From NCBI RefSeq assembly GCF_900111005.1, contig NZ_FOFV01000006.1:372001-436000 (forward strand): a DNA stretch of 64,000 bases, given 5' to 3'. A program made the translations under genes and the position numbers. The DNA is from Lentzea albida. GTDB lineage: Bacteria; Actinomycetota; Actinomycetes; Mycobacteriales; Pseudonocardiaceae. The notes below the pieces were generated by a model, which searched no databases, was not told the DNA's origin, and saw only the letters and a program-made list of their open reading frames with translations. Positions 17,496 to 28,449 of the stretch are shown piece by piece (the first letter of the stretch is position 1; each line of letters begins with the position of its first letter).

Positions 17496-17890
17496 GACAG
17501 GGCGAAGGCGTCCACGGCCAGCGACTCGCGCCGGAAGAGGGCGCGGATGTCCCACGAGATGTTGCTCAGCACGCCGACCTTCAGCGGACGGGTGGTGGCC
17601 AGGGCGGCCGCCGTGTCCGCGTAGGGCAGCCAGAAGGCCGGGTTGTGCAGGCGGTGGAACAGGTCGTCGGTCATCGTGAGCCCGGCCAGGCGGAACAGGG
17701 TCCAGTGGGCGGAGCGGTTGGCCAGGGCCGTGAGGTCCCTGGCGTCCCAGACCGCGCGCTCGGCGGCGTTCATCCGCGCCACGAACGGTGCCGGGGCGCG
17801 CAGCACGGAGAGGTGCCGCGCCGGCAGCCACGGGTGGGACGGGCGCCCGAAGAGGGTGCCGGCGAAGTCGAAGAGGACGGCCTTGATCAC
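17276..17890 (-). CDS. HAD superfamily hydrolase
   Basis: 204 residues. HAD motif I is DFAGTLFG near residue 8, with Ala instead of the second Asp (DxDGT) of phosphatases; motif II is VLSNIS, motif III Lys in GFSKPSP and motif [12 protein letters not shown]. The Asp-to-Ala change is known from phosphonatases (DWAGT), and dehalogenases also lack that Asp, so classical phosphatase activity is doubtful. The cap region is helical (about 15-85). GTG 17890 overlaps the stop of the upstream P-loop gene (GTGA). Substrate unknown. Confidence 0.88.
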   Translation of the reverse strand: MIKAVLFDFAGTLFGRPSHPWLPARHLSVLRAPAPFVARMNAAERAVWDARDLTALANRSAHWTLFRLAGLTMTDDLFHRLHNPAFWLPYADTAAALATTRPLKVGVLSNISWDIRALFRRESLAVDAFALSYEIGFSKPSPRAFDAACTRLDVAPSECLYVGDDPVADGAAVAAGLRFAQISTAPVGRREPVLLEALAQHGIS

Positions 17891-18447
17891 GACACCATGA
17901 TGCGCAGACCACCCGAGGTCCCCGCACGGGTGAGGAGCGTCACGCCGGTGAATCCGAACGGCACCCAGCCCGCCTCGAACCGCGCGCGCATCGACGAGCC
18001 GCGGCGGACGTGCCGTTCGAACGCGTGCGTGCGGACGACGCGCTTGCGGGCGATCTGGCCGTCCAGCGCCTGGGCCGCCGAGGCGTCGAGCCACAGGAAG
18101 TGGCGGGAACGCCGCGACAGCACGCCGGCGAGCAGCAGCATGAAGCGCGTGCCGGGCCTCGTGGACGGCTCGTGGACGACCAGCAGGCCCGGGCTGAACA
18201 GCGCTGCCCAGAACACGCGCATCCGGTGTGTGAGGTGCACGAACACGCGCCAGAACCGGTACGGGAGCCGCACGCGCGGTTCGAGCCACGTGCGCACCTG
18301 GTCGGAGTCGAGGACGGTGACCGGTTCGTCCGCGTCCAGGCGGGTGAGCAGCGTCGTCTTGCCCGCGCCGGGGATCCCGGCGAGGACGACGAGCGAGCGC
18401 GGCTCCACTCGGACGGTGGCGATCTGCGTGTTCAACACGGCGGTCAT
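17887..18447 (-). CDS. P-loop AAA/kinase-like protein (zeta-toxin/polynucleotide kinase type)
   Basis: 186 residues. P-loop GIPGAGKTTLL near 24-33, then VTVLDSDQVRTWLEPR, which places an Asp-Ser-Asp like the acceptor-binding region of zeta-toxin and polynucleotide-kinase families, and a HxLWLDASAAQALDGQIARKR lid-like stretch. No antitoxin is seen next to it. Coupled by a four-base overlap to the HAD gene, so kinase and HAD protein may act on the same small molecule or nucleic acid end (inference). Start ATG 18447. Confidence 0.8.
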   Translation of the reverse strand: MTAVLNTQIATVRVEPRSLVVLAGIPGAGKTTLLTRLDADEPVTVLDSDQVRTWLEPRVRLPYRFWRVFVHLTHRMRVFWAALFSPGLLVVHEPSTRPGTRFMLLLAGVLSRRSRHFLWLDASAAQALDGQIARKRVVRTHAFERHVRRGSSMRARFEAGWVPFGFTGVTLLTRAGTSGGLRIMVS

Positions 18448-18732
18448 GTCCTAGAAGACGTTCTGACCATCCCTCTCGTTCAGTTTGGTCCGATTTCACA
18501 CGAAATGCATAGCTTTCCGCGCAACGGTGACGGAACACCCGAGAGGGACTCGGCGGTGGTGCGGGTGCGCGGGACCTCCCCCGGCACCGTCACCGCGCAC
18601 CACCGCTTCTGCCCGTCCGGGAAGCGGTCCACCCCTCGAGGACGCTTTCCGGACACCACGAAGACTGCCGGTTCCGGAGGTCGCGCAGGAGCGTGAGCAC
18701 CCGGAGAGGTTGTGCGTAGAGCTACTCAACCT
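18448..18732. other. intergenic region downstream of glnD
   Basis: 285 bases without a supported gene. It contains the hairpin at 18553-18606 and the upstream region of the P-loop kinase gene. Short open frames here have no family similarity and no ribosome site. Confidence 0.5.
18553..18606 (-). terminator. hairpin after glnD
   Basis: Perfect 11-bp outer stem (18553-18563 GCGGTGGTGCG with 18596-18606) continued after an internal loop by GGTGC (18564-18568) and GCACC (18584-18588). No T-tract. It lies 127 bases after the glnD stop and probably ends the amtB-glnB-glnD transcript. Confidence 0.55.
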
Positions 18733-21057
18733 CTACCTGGCCGCGTCGAGCACCGCCCGTTCGATCCGGCGGCGGTCGAGGTCGTCGCCCGCGATGCTGA
18801 ACGAGTCGACGACCGTCGCGCCCAACGTGGACACCCGCGCCCACTGCACGTCCGCTCCGCACTGCTCCAACGCGCCCGCCACGCGGTGCAGCAGCCCGAT
18901 CCGGTCGGCGGCCCGCAGTTCCAGCACCACCGCGCCGGTCGCCTCGTCGTCGAACCACAGCACCTTCGACGGCGGCGGGTCGACGGGCGGGCCGCCGTAG
19001 TCGCGTTCCTTCGCGGCGAGCTTGTCCGCCAGCGGCAACGAGCCCTCGATCGCCCTGGAGAGCTGTTCGCGCAACAGGGTCGCGTCGGGCAACGAGCCGA
19101 AGCGCGGTGACACGGTGAACGTGTCGACCGTTGCGCCACCGTGCGAGTGCAACGTCGCCGCGTGCACCTCCAGCGAGTTCAGCGCGAGCACCCCGGCGGC
19201 CTTGGAGAGCAGTCCCGGACGGTCCGGCGCGATCACCGTCACGACCGCCGCGTGGTCCTGCTTCTCCAGCAGCACGTCCGGTTTCCCCGACGCCGCGACT
19301 CGTTCGGCCATGGCCACGTGCACGGGGTCGAGCGGTTCCGGCTTGGGCAGCGCCTCCCCCGCCATCGCCGTGCGGCAGCGCTTGACCAGGTCGGCCAGCA
19401 GCGAGGCCTTCCAGTCCGTCCACACACCCGGACCGGTCGCGATGGAGTCCGACTCCGCCAGCGCGTGCAGCAGTTCCAGCAGGACCGCGTCACCACCGAG
19501 CGTCTCGACGACCCGGTGGACCGTCGCCTCGTCCTCGACGTCGCGGCGGGTCGCGGTGTGCGGCAGCAGCAGGTGGTGGCGCACCATCGCCGACAACGTC
19601 TCGACGTCCTGCGGCCACAGCCCGATCCGCTCGCCGATCTGGGTCGCCAGCGCGGCGCCCACCTCGGAGTGGTCCTGCTGCCGGCCCTTGCCGATGTCGT
19701 GGATCATCGCGCCCAGCAGCAACAGGTCGGGTCGTGACACCGTCGTCGCCAGCCTGGCCGCGTGCGCGACCGTCTGCACCAGGTGCCGGTCGACCGTCCA
19801 CACGTGCGCGGCGTCGCGCGGCGGCAGGTCCCGCACCGCGCCCCACTCGGGGAACAGCCGGCCCCACAGACCCGTGCGGTCCAAGGCCTCCACGACGTCC
19901 ACGAGCCCGCTTCCGCTACCCAGCAACGCCAGCAGTTCCTCGCGGGCCTCGCGCGGCCACGGCTGGCGCAGCTCGGGCGCGGAGTCGGCGAGCCGGGTCA
20001 GCGTCCCGTTCGCGATCGGGTGCTTGCTGCGTGCAGCCGCCGTCGCGACACGCAACAACAACGCCGGATCACGGCTCGGAATCGCGTCACGGGCCAGCGA
20101 CACCTCAGACCCGTGCAGCACAACGCCTTCGTCCAACGGCCTGCGCGGCGGTTGTCCCCTGAGGAACGCTCCGAGGCCGCGCTTGGGTGCGGCGGCACGG
20201 GCGGCCCGCATGGCCACGTCGAACGCGTAGACGACCGTTCGTGCGGCCGAGGAGAGCGAACGGGCCAGAGCGAAGCGGTCCGCCAGGCCGAGCGCGGACG
20301 CGACCTCGTCACCGTCCTGCGCCCGCAGCACGTCGCGGGGTTTGCGCGCCACGCGGCGGAGTTCGGTGCGGACGTCCAGCAGCAGGCGGCGCGCCTCGTC
20401 GACGTCGGCGGACGGCCTGTCCACCAACTGCGCGAGGGACAACGCGTCCAGCATCGTGAGGTCCCGCAGCCCGCCGCGGCCGTGCTTCAGGTCGGGCTCG
20501 ACGCGGTGGGCGATCTCACCGCTGCGCGCCCAGCGCTTCTGCGACGACTCGGCCATCTCGTCGAGCCGGTTGCGAACGTTGCCGCGCCACGCCTGGCGTG
20601 CGCCGTCCGCGAGTTTCTGCGTGACCTCCGGATCACCGGCGATGTGCCGGATGTCCAGCAGTCCCAGTGCCGTCCGCAGGTCACCGGCCGCGACTCGGAG
20701 CGCTTCCCCGACCGTGCGGACGGAGTGGTCGAGCCCGATGCCGGAGTTCCACAGCGGGTACCAGAGCTTTTCGGCGATGTCGTCGACGTTCTTCACGCCG
20801 TTGTGGACGAGGACCAGGTCGAGGTCTGAGTAGGGCACGAGCTCGCGCCGCCCCAGCCCGCCGACCGCCACGAGCGCGATACCCGGTCCGGATACCCCCG
20901 CTCCCCCCGCGTGCTTGGTGAGCCAGAACTCGTGCAGGTCCACGAGTGCTTCGCGCAGAGGTTCGGCGGTCAAGCGACGACGACCTGGCACGAGCAGCCT
21001 TTCGCGTGCTCGCACCAGGTCGTCAGCCGTGACGACGGCCGTTTCGTTGTTCTCCAC
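18733..21057 (-). CDS. glnD: PII-modifying nucleotidyltransferase GlnD
   Basis: 774 residues. GlnD modifies the PII protein on a T-loop tyrosine according to glutamine; enteric enzymes uridylylate, actinobacterial ones studied so far adenylylate. The nucleotidyltransferase motif is at 66-80 (GGLGRRELVPYSDLD), the HD domain near 450 has MIHDIGKGRQQDHSEVG, and two C-terminal ACT domains follow (TVIAPDRPGLLSKAAGVL and ELRAADRIGLLHRVAGAL) for glutamine sensing. GTG 21057 follows AGGAGACGG. Last gene of the amtB-glnB-glnD operon, 17 bases after glnB. Confidence 0.96.
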   Translation of the reverse strand: MENNETAVVTADDLVRARERLLVPGRRRLTAEPLREALVDLHEFWLTKHAGGAGVSGPGIALVAVGGLGRRELVPYSDLDLVLVHNGVKNVDDIAEKLWYPLWNSGIGLDHSVRTVGEALRVAAGDLRTALGLLDIRHIAGDPEVTQKLADGARQAWRGNVRNRLDEMAESSQKRWARSGEIAHRVEPDLKHGRGGLRDLTMLDALSLAQLVDRPSADVDEARRLLLDVRTELRRVARKPRDVLRAQDGDEVASALGLADRFALARSLSSAARTVVYAFDVAMRAARAAAPKRGLGAFLRGQPPRRPLDEGVVLHGSEVSLARDAIPSRDPALLLRVATAAARSKHPIANGTLTRLADSAPELRQPWPREAREELLALLGSGSGLVDVVEALDRTGLWGRLFPEWGAVRDLPPRDAAHVWTVDRHLVQTVAHAARLATTVSRPDLLLLGAMIHDIGKGRQQDHSEVGAALATQIGERIGLWPQDVETLSAMVRHHLLLPHTATRRDVEDEATVHRVVETLGGDAVLLELLHALAESDSIATGPGVWTDWKASLLADLVKRCRTAMAGEALPKPEPLDPVHVAMAERVAASGKPDVLLEKQDHAAVVTVIAPDRPGLLSKAAGVLALNSLEVHAATLHSHGGATVDTFTVSPRFGSLPDATLLREQLSRAIEGSLPLADKLAAKERDYGGPPVDPPPSKVLWFDDEATGAVVLELRAADRIGLLHRVAGALEQCGADVQWARVSTLGATVVDSFSIAGDDLDRRRIERAVLDAAR

Positions 21058-21074
21058 GGGCCGTCTCCTATTGG

Positions 21075-22753
<1,679 letters not shown>

Positions 22754-22799
22754 TTCGACCTCCACTGCACGTCGGTTGCAGGGAGCATCGGTATGTCCT

Positions 22800-22880
22800 G
22801 TTTCACGCGCTTACGCAGAACGTTTCGCGGAGGTGAACTGTCGACCTGGACGTGTTACGTCCGCGTTTCACGCCGTTCAC
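22800..22880 (-). promoter_or_regulatory. GlnR-like operator upstream of amtB
   Basis: Actinobacterial GlnR sites are gTnAc-N6-GaAAc repeats. On the minus strand GTGAA (22880-22876), six bases, GAAAC (22869-22865), six bases, GTAAC (22858-22854); then TTCAC (22837-22833), six bases, GAAAC (22826-22822), and a third exact GAAAC at 22804-22800, 22 bp further. Three exact b-sites in register strongly suggest GlnR control of ammonium uptake. Confidence 0.65.
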
Positions 22881-22963
22881 GGCCTCGATTCGGGCACCTC
22901 ACGGCACCGGAGCGGTGACCAGGAGTAGCCCGCGGTCTCACCCTTCCGCATGACGCGGGCGAA

Positions 22964-22997
22964 CCGCGTCCCCCGGTGCGCTCACCGGGGGACGCGG
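22964..22997 (-). terminator. terminator hairpin after the TAP-type hydrolase gene
   Basis: Perfect 15-bp stem (22964-22978 with 22983-22997, CCGCGTCCCCCGGTG) and a four-base loop, 17 bases beyond the hydrolase stop. GC-rich without T-tract, as usual in actinobacteria. Confidence 0.75.
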
Positions 22998-23013
22998 ACT
23001 GCGATCTGACTTG

Positions 23014-24546
23014 TTACGCGATCGAGAACGGGCCCGCCGGGACGCGCGGCTTCACGGACAGGACCGAGGTCTCAGCCGGCTCGACGGCGGCGCACGAGGT
23101 GCCGTTGCGCGGCAGCTTGAGCGACACGAGGTACTCGTTGTTGATCTTCAGGGTGCACTCGCTGCGGTCGTAGACGCCGTGGCCCCAGCCTTCGTAGGTC
23201 ACGAAGACGGTGGTGTCACGGGTCTGACGGTGCGCGTTGACCGCCCACTCGTACGCCGTCGCCGGGTCGTGCTTGGCGTTGGTGAGCAGGATCTTCGGCG
23301 AGTTCTTGATCTTCAGCGTGCGCTGCGGGTTCGTGGCCTTCGGGAACCCGACGCAGCCCATCATCGCGCCGTGGCCGAGCGAGGAGCCGCGGGTGTTCGG
23401 CGCGATCCGGTACTCCGACTTCGTCAGCGCCTGGTACTCGCCCCACGAGCTCACGCGCAGGTTGTAGTCGTTGCAGAAGATGCCCGGGAACGGATTCGGG
23501 AACGTCTCCTCGGCCGCGAAGGCCGAGAACGCCGACTTCGGCGCCTGCGTGCCGTCGATGATCTGCTTGATCTGGTCGGCGAAGCCCTTCCAGTTGGGGC
23601 CGTACGCCATGCTGACCACACCGCCGCCGAGGTCCTCCGGCGTCAGCTTGGCGGCCGGGTCCCACGGGGCCGGCACCTCACCGCGCTCGGCCTTCGCGAG
23701 CAGGTCCTTCCAGATCTTGCGGAGGTCCTGGCCGTGGAACGGCGACGACGTGGTGCGGTCGTTCCACTTGATCCACTCGTTGAACGAGTCCTCGGCGGTG
23801 CGCGCCTCGGAGTCGAGGAACGCCTTCGTGCCGAGGCTGTGGTCCATGTTGGAGTCGATGATCATGGCGCGGATGTTCTTGCCGAACTTCTCCGCGTAGT
23901 GCTGGCCCATGATCGTGCCGTACGAGATGCCGTAGTAGTTGATCTTCTTCTCGCCCAGGGCGCGGCGGATGGAGTCGATGTCCTGCGCCACCTCCGCGGT
24001 CGAGGCGTGGTTGAAGATCGCGCCGGTCTGCTTCTCGCAGTCCGCGCGCAGCTCCTTGTTGAACACGACCAGCGCGTCGAACTCGGCCTTGGTCTTCGGG
24101 TAGCTCGACGGCGTCTTCTGCAGCAGCTCCGCCGAGCACTTGATCGGCGCGCTGCGGGCGACACCGCGCGGGTCGAACCCGATGATGTCGAACTTGTCGA
24201 CGATCTCCTTGCTGAAGTAGCGGTCGGCGCCGAAGGAGAAGTCGACGCCCGACCCACCCGGTCCACCGGGGTTGATCACCATCGCGCCGATGCGCTGCGC
24301 CGGGTCGTTCGCCTTGCGGCGCGACACGGCCAGCTGGAACTTCTCGCCTCTCGGCTTGGCGTAGTCGACGGGCAGCTCGAGGAAACCGCACTCGACCGCC
24401 GGCACCTCTTCACACGGCTTCCAGTCGACCGCGCCGACGTTGAACTCCGGCTGCCCTTCCGGAGCCGCGATCGCGACCTGACTCGCACCTAGAACCAATG
24501 CGGAACTCGCGATCGCGGCGCCGAAGACGCGCACCATCGGTTGCAT
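23014..24546 (-). CDS. secreted alpha/beta hydrolase, TAP-type (tripeptidyl aminopeptidase-like), copy A
   Basis: 510 residues. A signal peptide (MQPMVRVFGAAIASSALVLG, cut near ASQVAIAAPEG) leads an alpha/beta-hydrolase with oxyanion region NPGGPGGSGVDFS, nucleophile Ser in YYGISYGT, Asp in TNAKHDPATAYEWA and His in YEGWGHGVY, the last two in the TAP-like C-terminal domain. Streptomyces relatives remove tripeptides from secreted proteins; the substrate here is unknown. ATG 24546 follows AGGGAGGAATTCC. Closely related to the next gene; conserved cysteines suggest extracellular disulfides. Ends in front of a strong terminator. Confidence 0.93.
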   Translation of the reverse strand: MQPMVRVFGAAIASSALVLGASQVAIAAPEGQPEFNVGAVDWKPCEEVPAVECGFLELPVDYAKPRGEKFQLAVSRRKANDPAQRIGAMVINPGGPGGSGVDFSFGADRYFSKEIVDKFDIIGFDPRGVARSAPIKCSAELLQKTPSSYPKTKAEFDALVVFNKELRADCEKQTGAIFNHASTAEVAQDIDSIRRALGEKKINYYGISYGTIMGQHYAEKFGKNIRAMIIDSNMDHSLGTKAFLDSEARTAEDSFNEWIKWNDRTTSSPFHGQDLRKIWKDLLAKAERGEVPAPWDPAAKLTPEDLGGGVVSMAYGPNWKGFADQIKQIIDGTQAPKSAFSAFAAEETFPNPFPGIFCNDYNLRVSSWGEYQALTKSEYRIAPNTRGSSLGHGAMMGCVGFPKATNPQRTLKIKNSPKILLTNAKHDPATAYEWAVNAHRQTRDTTVFVTYEGWGHGVYDRSECTLKINNEYLVSLKLPRNGTSCAAVEPAETSVLSVKPRVPAGPFSIA

Positions 24547-24550
24547 GGAA

Positions 24551-24583
24551 TTCCTCCCTAGATCCCCGAACTTGCGGGAGGAA
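24551..24583 (-). promoter_or_regulatory. hairpin masking the ribosome site of hydrolase copy A
   Basis: 24551-24558 (TTCCTCCC) and 24576-24583 (GGGAGGAA) pair perfectly over 8 bp with a 17-base loop. In the mRNA the GGGAGGAA ribosome site five bases before ATG is one arm. The same arms and loop length occur before copy B. Confidence 0.6.
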
Positions 24584-24617
24584 CGCTTCCACCGATCGTG
24601 TGACGCGGACAACCGTC

Positions 24618-26120
24618 CTAGGTAGGGATGCGAATCAGACCGTGGTCGGACAACCACGGCCTGTTAGTCGTTTTGGCCGACACGATTGGCTCCACCGCGG
24701 CGCACCGGGTTCCGTCGTGCGGCAGCTTCAGTGACAGCAGGTAGTCGTCGTTGATCTTCCTGGTGCACTCGCTGCGTTCGTAGACCACGTGGCCCCAGCC
24801 CTCGTAGGTCACGAAGACCGTGGTGTCACGGGTCTGCCGGTGGGCGTTGACCGCCCACTCGTAGACCGTGGCCGGGTCGTACCTCGAGTTGGTCATGAGG
24901 ATCTTCGGCGCGTTCTTGATGGTGAGCGGCCGCTGCGGGTTCGAGGCCTTCGGGAGTCCGGCGCACGCCACGAGGAAGGTGTGGCCGAGCGCGTTGCCGC
25001 GGGTGTCGGGCGAGAGGCGGACGTCCATCGCGTGGACGGCCTGGTACTCGCCCCACGAGCGAATGCGCAGGTTCCAGTCGTCGCAGAAGACGGCGACGGC
25101 GGGGAACTCGACCAGCTCGGTCTTGGCGAACGCGCCGGCCTGCACCGGGTCGCCCTGCTCCAGCGCCGCGGTGTGCTCGGCGAGCCACTGCCACTCCGGC
25201 AGGTAACCCGTGCCCTGCACGAGCGCACCGAGCGCCTCGGCCGTCACGACGTCGCCCTGCGCGTCCTTCAGCTCACCGCGGTCGGCCTTGGCGAGCAGAC
25301 CACGCCAGACGGCCCGCAGGTCCCTGCCGTGGAACGGCGACGACGGCGTGCGGTCGCTCCACTTCACCCACTCGTCGAAGACGCCGGCCACGCCGCGCGA
25401 CAGGGTCTCGATGAACCTCCAGGTGCCGAGGCTGTGGTCCACCACGGAGTCCTGCACCATCGCGCGGACGTTCCTGCCGTACAGCTCCGCGTACTGCTGG
25501 CCCATGAACGTGCCGTACGAGACGCCGAAGTAGTTGATCTTCTTCTCGCCCAGCGCGCGCCGGATGGCGTCGATGTCGTGCGCGACGTCCGTCGTCGAGA
25601 CGTGGTCGAAGAGCGCGCCGGTGTTCTTGCGGCAGTCCGCTCGCAACTCCCTGTTGTACGCGACCACCGCGTCGAACTCGGCCCTGCTCTTCGGGTAGAG
25701 CGACGGCTGCCGCGCCAGCACGTCCGCCGAGCACCTGATCGGCGCGGACCGGGCGACACCGCGCGGGTCGAAGCCGATGACGTCGAACCGGTCGGTGATC
25801 TCCTTGCTGAAGACGCCCTCGGCGGCGAAGGAGAACTCGACGCCCGACCCGCCGGGACCGCCGGGGTTGATGATCATCGCCCCGATGCGCCTCGACGGGT
25901 CGCTCGCCCTGCGCCGGGACACCGCGAGCGGGAACTTCTCGCCCTTCGGTCTCGCGTGGTCGACCGGTAACTCCAGGAAGCCGCACTCGATCGCCTGAGC
26001 CTCGGCACAGGGCTGCCAGGCGATCGAGCCGGCTCCCCGTTCCGGAGCGGCGACGGCTTGTCCCGTCCCCACCAACAACACCGAACTCACCAGCACGGCG
26101 CCGAAAACGCGTAGCCGCAT
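24618..26120 (-). CDS. secreted alpha/beta hydrolase, TAP-type, copy B
   Basis: 500 residues, colinear with copy A along its length: signal peptide MRLRVFGAVLVSSVLLVGTG with cleavage near AVAAPE, NPGGPGGSGVEFS, nucleophile in YFGVSYGTFMG, Asp in TNSRYDPATVYEWA and His in YEGWGHVVY. The middle lid region (about 270-350) differs most from copy A, so substrate range may differ. The genes are 71 bases apart and may be cotranscribed, though each has its own ribosome-site hairpin. Start ATG 26120 after GGGAGGAAATCC. Confidence 0.93.
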   Translation of the reverse strand: MRLRVFGAVLVSSVLLVGTGQAVAAPERGAGSIAWQPCAEAQAIECGFLELPVDHARPKGEKFPLAVSRRRASDPSRRIGAMIINPGGPGGSGVEFSFAAEGVFSKEITDRFDVIGFDPRGVARSAPIRCSADVLARQPSLYPKSRAEFDAVVAYNRELRADCRKNTGALFDHVSTTDVAHDIDAIRRALGEKKINYFGVSYGTFMGQQYAELYGRNVRAMVQDSVVDHSLGTWRFIETLSRGVAGVFDEWVKWSDRTPSSPFHGRDLRAVWRGLLAKADRGELKDAQGDVVTAEALGALVQGTGYLPEWQWLAEHTAALEQGDPVQAGAFAKTELVEFPAVAVFCDDWNLRIRSWGEYQAVHAMDVRLSPDTRGNALGHTFLVACAGLPKASNPQRPLTIKNAPKILMTNSRYDPATVYEWAVNAHRQTRDTTVFVTYEGWGHVVYERSECTRKINDDYLLSLKLPHDGTRCAAVEPIVSAKTTNRPWLSDHGLIRIPT

Positions 26121-26124
26121 GGAT

Positions 26125-26157
26125 TTCCTCCCTGTGCAACGGATCTTGAGGGAGGAA
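26125..26157 (-). promoter_or_regulatory. hairpin masking the ribosome site of hydrolase copy B
   Basis: 26125-26132 (TTCCTCCC) pairs with 26150-26157 (GGGAGGAA), loop 17 bases, same geometry as before copy A while the loop sequence differs. The flanking GGAGGAACGCTnCCA is also shared. Confidence 0.6.
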
Positions 26158-26165
26158 CGCTGCCA

Positions 26166-27158
26166 TCAGCTGGTCGTAGTGGTCCAGACCTTCTCAAGCC
26201 GTGACACGCCATCGTTCGTGAGCGTGCCGATGACCCGCAGCCGCGCCATGCCACCGTCCGGGTAGATGTCGAGGCGGACGGCCGTCGCCTCCGTCTCGGG
26301 CACGAGGAACCGGTGCCGCGTGTCGGGCTGCAGCCGGGTGCGCGGGAGCAGGTCGAACCACGTGTCGGGGTCCGCGCGCTCGTCACAGCCGCGCACCGAC
26401 GCCCAGCCCGGCGCGTTGCCCTTGAAGTGGCTGGTGTCGAGCTCGACCAGCCGCACGACGCCGGGGGCGGCGAGCCGGAGCGACACCCAGTCGTTGCCGT
26501 CGTCACGGCGGCGCGCGGTCTCCCAGCCCTCGCCCATGACCGTGGCCTGACCAGGCGCGATGAGGTTGTTGGGCGAGCTGTAGAACATGTTGCTGCACCC
26601 GGTGACGACGGCGCCGTTCTCCAGCGCGGCGAGGTCGATGCCGGCCACGAGCAGACGCGGGTCCGCGAGCGGTTCGCCGTGCACGCGCAGACGAGCCACA
26701 CCGCCGTCCGGGTCGATGGTCAGCCGTACGTGCGTGACGCGACGGCCTTCCTTCACGTCGAAGAAGTGCTTCTCGTCGCCCTTCAACGCCGTGCGTTCGA
26801 CCAGCGGGAACCAGTCCGTGATCTCGTCGGCGGACGGGTAGCCGTCGGCGTGCGCGCCCTCGACCCAGCAGAACGGCGGGTAGTTGCCCTTGAAGAACGC
26901 CGTGTCGACGACGACCCCGCGCACGACACCGGGCATGCCGAGCCTGACCACGGCCTGGTCGACGCCCGGTTCACGGCGGCGGCGGGTCTCCCAGCCGTCG
27001 TAGACCTGGCCTTTGTGGCCGAAGGTGTAGGTCTGGTAGACCGGCTCGGCGGGTTTGATCAGGTTCTCCCGCTCGGCGAACAGCTCGTCGTTCGCCCAGA
27101 CCACACCTCCACCGGCCGCGCGCGAGGCGAGGTCCGGCAGCCGAGTCCACTCCGTCAT
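26166..27158 (-). CDS. alc: Allantoicase
   Basis: 330 residues. Allantoicase hydrolyses allantoate to ureidoglycolate and urea. Two similar halves are seen: [20 protein letters not shown] with [13 protein letters not shown], and [19 protein letters not shown] with [14 protein letters not shown], each followed by a beta-sandwich strand set ending in [18 protein letters not shown] and [18 protein letters not shown]. Last gene of the glyoxylate/allantoin operon; its ATG overlaps the allantoinase stop (ATGA). Confidence 0.95.
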   Translation of the reverse strand: MTEWTRLPDLASRAAGGGVVWANDELFAERENLIKPAEPVYQTYTFGHKGQVYDGWETRRRREPGVDQAVVRLGMPGVVRGVVVDTAFFKGNYPPFCWVEGAHADGYPSADEITDWFPLVERTALKGDEKHFFDVKEGRRVTHVRLTIDPDGGVARLRVHGEPLADPRLLVAGIDLAALENGAVVTGCSNMFYSSPNNLIAPGQATVMGEGWETARRRDDGNDWVSLRLAAPGVVRLVELDTSHFKGNAPGWASVRGCDERADPDTWFDLLPRTRLQPDTRHRFLVPETEATAVRLDIYPDGGMARLRVIGTLTNDGVSRLEKVWTTTTS

Positions 27159-28444
27159 GCTTCTCCTCTTCTGAGCAGCTTGCCTTGGGTCGTGCCGATC
27201 TCCTTGCCACGCAACCACGTCTGCCGCACGACGCCGTGCAGCGAGCGACCGTGGTACGGCGTGACGGGGTTGCGGTGGTGCAGCGCGTTCTTGTCCACCA
27301 CGAAGGTCTGGTCCGGCGCGAACACCACGAGGTCCGCGTCCTTGCCGACCTCGATGGCGCCCTTGGTCTCCAGCCCGACCTGGCGCGCCGGGTGCGTCGC
27401 CATCCAGCGGACGACGTCGGTGAGCTGGAAGCCGCGTTCCCGCGCGCCCGTCCACACCGCCGGCAGACCGAGCTGCAGCGACGCGATACCGCCCCACGCC
27501 GTGGCGAAGTCACCCGCCTTCAACTCGACCGTGCTCGGCGAGTGGTCGCTGACGACGAGGTCGATCACGCCGTCGCGCAGGCCCTGCCACAGCGCCTCGC
27601 GGTTCTCCTGCTCGCGGATCGGCGGGCAGCACTTGAACTCCGTCTGCCCGTCGTGGATCTCCTCCGCCGTGAAGGTGAGGTAGTGCGGACAGGTCTCGGC
27701 GGTGATGGGCAGGCTCTCCCGCTTGGCGGCGCTCAGGATCGAGAGCGCGTCCGACGACGACAGGTGCAGGACGTGCGTCCGCGCGCCGGTCCTGCGGGTC
27801 AGCTCCACGACGTCGCTGATCGCCTTGTTCTCGGCCTCACGCGGCCGTGACGCCAGGAAGCCCGCGTAGTCCGGTTCGGAGTCACGAACCGTGTGCGCGT
27901 CTTCGGCGTGCACGATCGTCAACGCGTCGAGCGTCGCCAACTCCCGCAGCGCGGCTTCGAGTTCACTCGTGGTCACGGCCGGGAACTCGTCCACGCCCGA
28001 GTGCAGCAGGAAGCACTTGAACCCGAAGACGCCGGCCTCGTGCAACGGCTTCAGGTCCGCGAGGTTGCCGGGGATGATGCCGCCCCAGAACCCGACGTCC
28101 ACCGACACCTTCGCCGCGGCCTTGCGCTTGATCTCCAGCGCGGCGACCTCGACCGTCGGCGGGATGCTGTTGAGCGGCATGTCGATGATCGTCGTGACGC
28201 CGCCGGCGGCCGCGGCGCGGGTCGCCGTCGCGAAGCCCTCCCACTCGCTGCGGCCCGGGTCGTTGACGTGCACGTGCGTGTCGACCAGGCCGGGCAGCAA
28301 CACCTCGTCGTCCGCGAGGTGCACGACGTTCGGCGAGTCGATGTGCGGTTCGACGGCGACGATCCTGCCGTCGACGACACCGACGTCGCACGCGATCTCG
28401 CCCTGCGGGGTCACGACCCTGCGGGCGCGGAAGACCAGGTCCAT
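27155..28444 (-). CDS. allB: Allantoinase
   Basis: 429 residues. A cyclic amidohydrolase that opens allantoin to allantoate. Metal and substrate motifs: [20 protein letters not shown], the carbamylated-Lys region [38 protein letters not shown] and [14 protein letters not shown] 28444 follows GAGGGAC. The glycerate kinase stop is five bases upstream. Product feeds allantoicase directly downstream. Confidence 0.96.
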   Translation of the reverse strand: MDLVFRARRVVTPQGEIACDVGVVDGRIVAVEPHIDSPNVVHLADDEVLLPGLVDTHVHVNDPGRSEWEGFATATRAAAAGGVTTIIDMPLNSIPPTVEVAALEIKRKAAAKVSVDVGFWGGIIPGNLADLKPLHEAGVFGFKCFLLHSGVDEFPAVTTSELEAALRELATLDALTIVHAEDAHTVRDSEPDYAGFLASRPREAENKAISDVVELTRRTGARTHVLHLSSSDALSILSAAKRESLPITAETCPHYLTFTAEEIHDGQTEFKCCPPIREQENREALWQGLRDGVIDLVVSDHSPSTVELKAGDFATAWGGIASLQLGLPAVWTGARERGFQLTDVVRWMATHPARQVGLETKGAIEVGKDADLVVFAPDQTFVVDKNALHHRNPVTPYHGRSLHGVVRQTWLRGKEIGTTQGKLLRRGEA

Positions 28445-28449
28445 GTCCC

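Noticed and set aside
18496-18729. 77-residue minus-strand frame after glnD
   Set aside because: Spans the terminator-like hairpin, lacks a ribosome site and has no family pattern.
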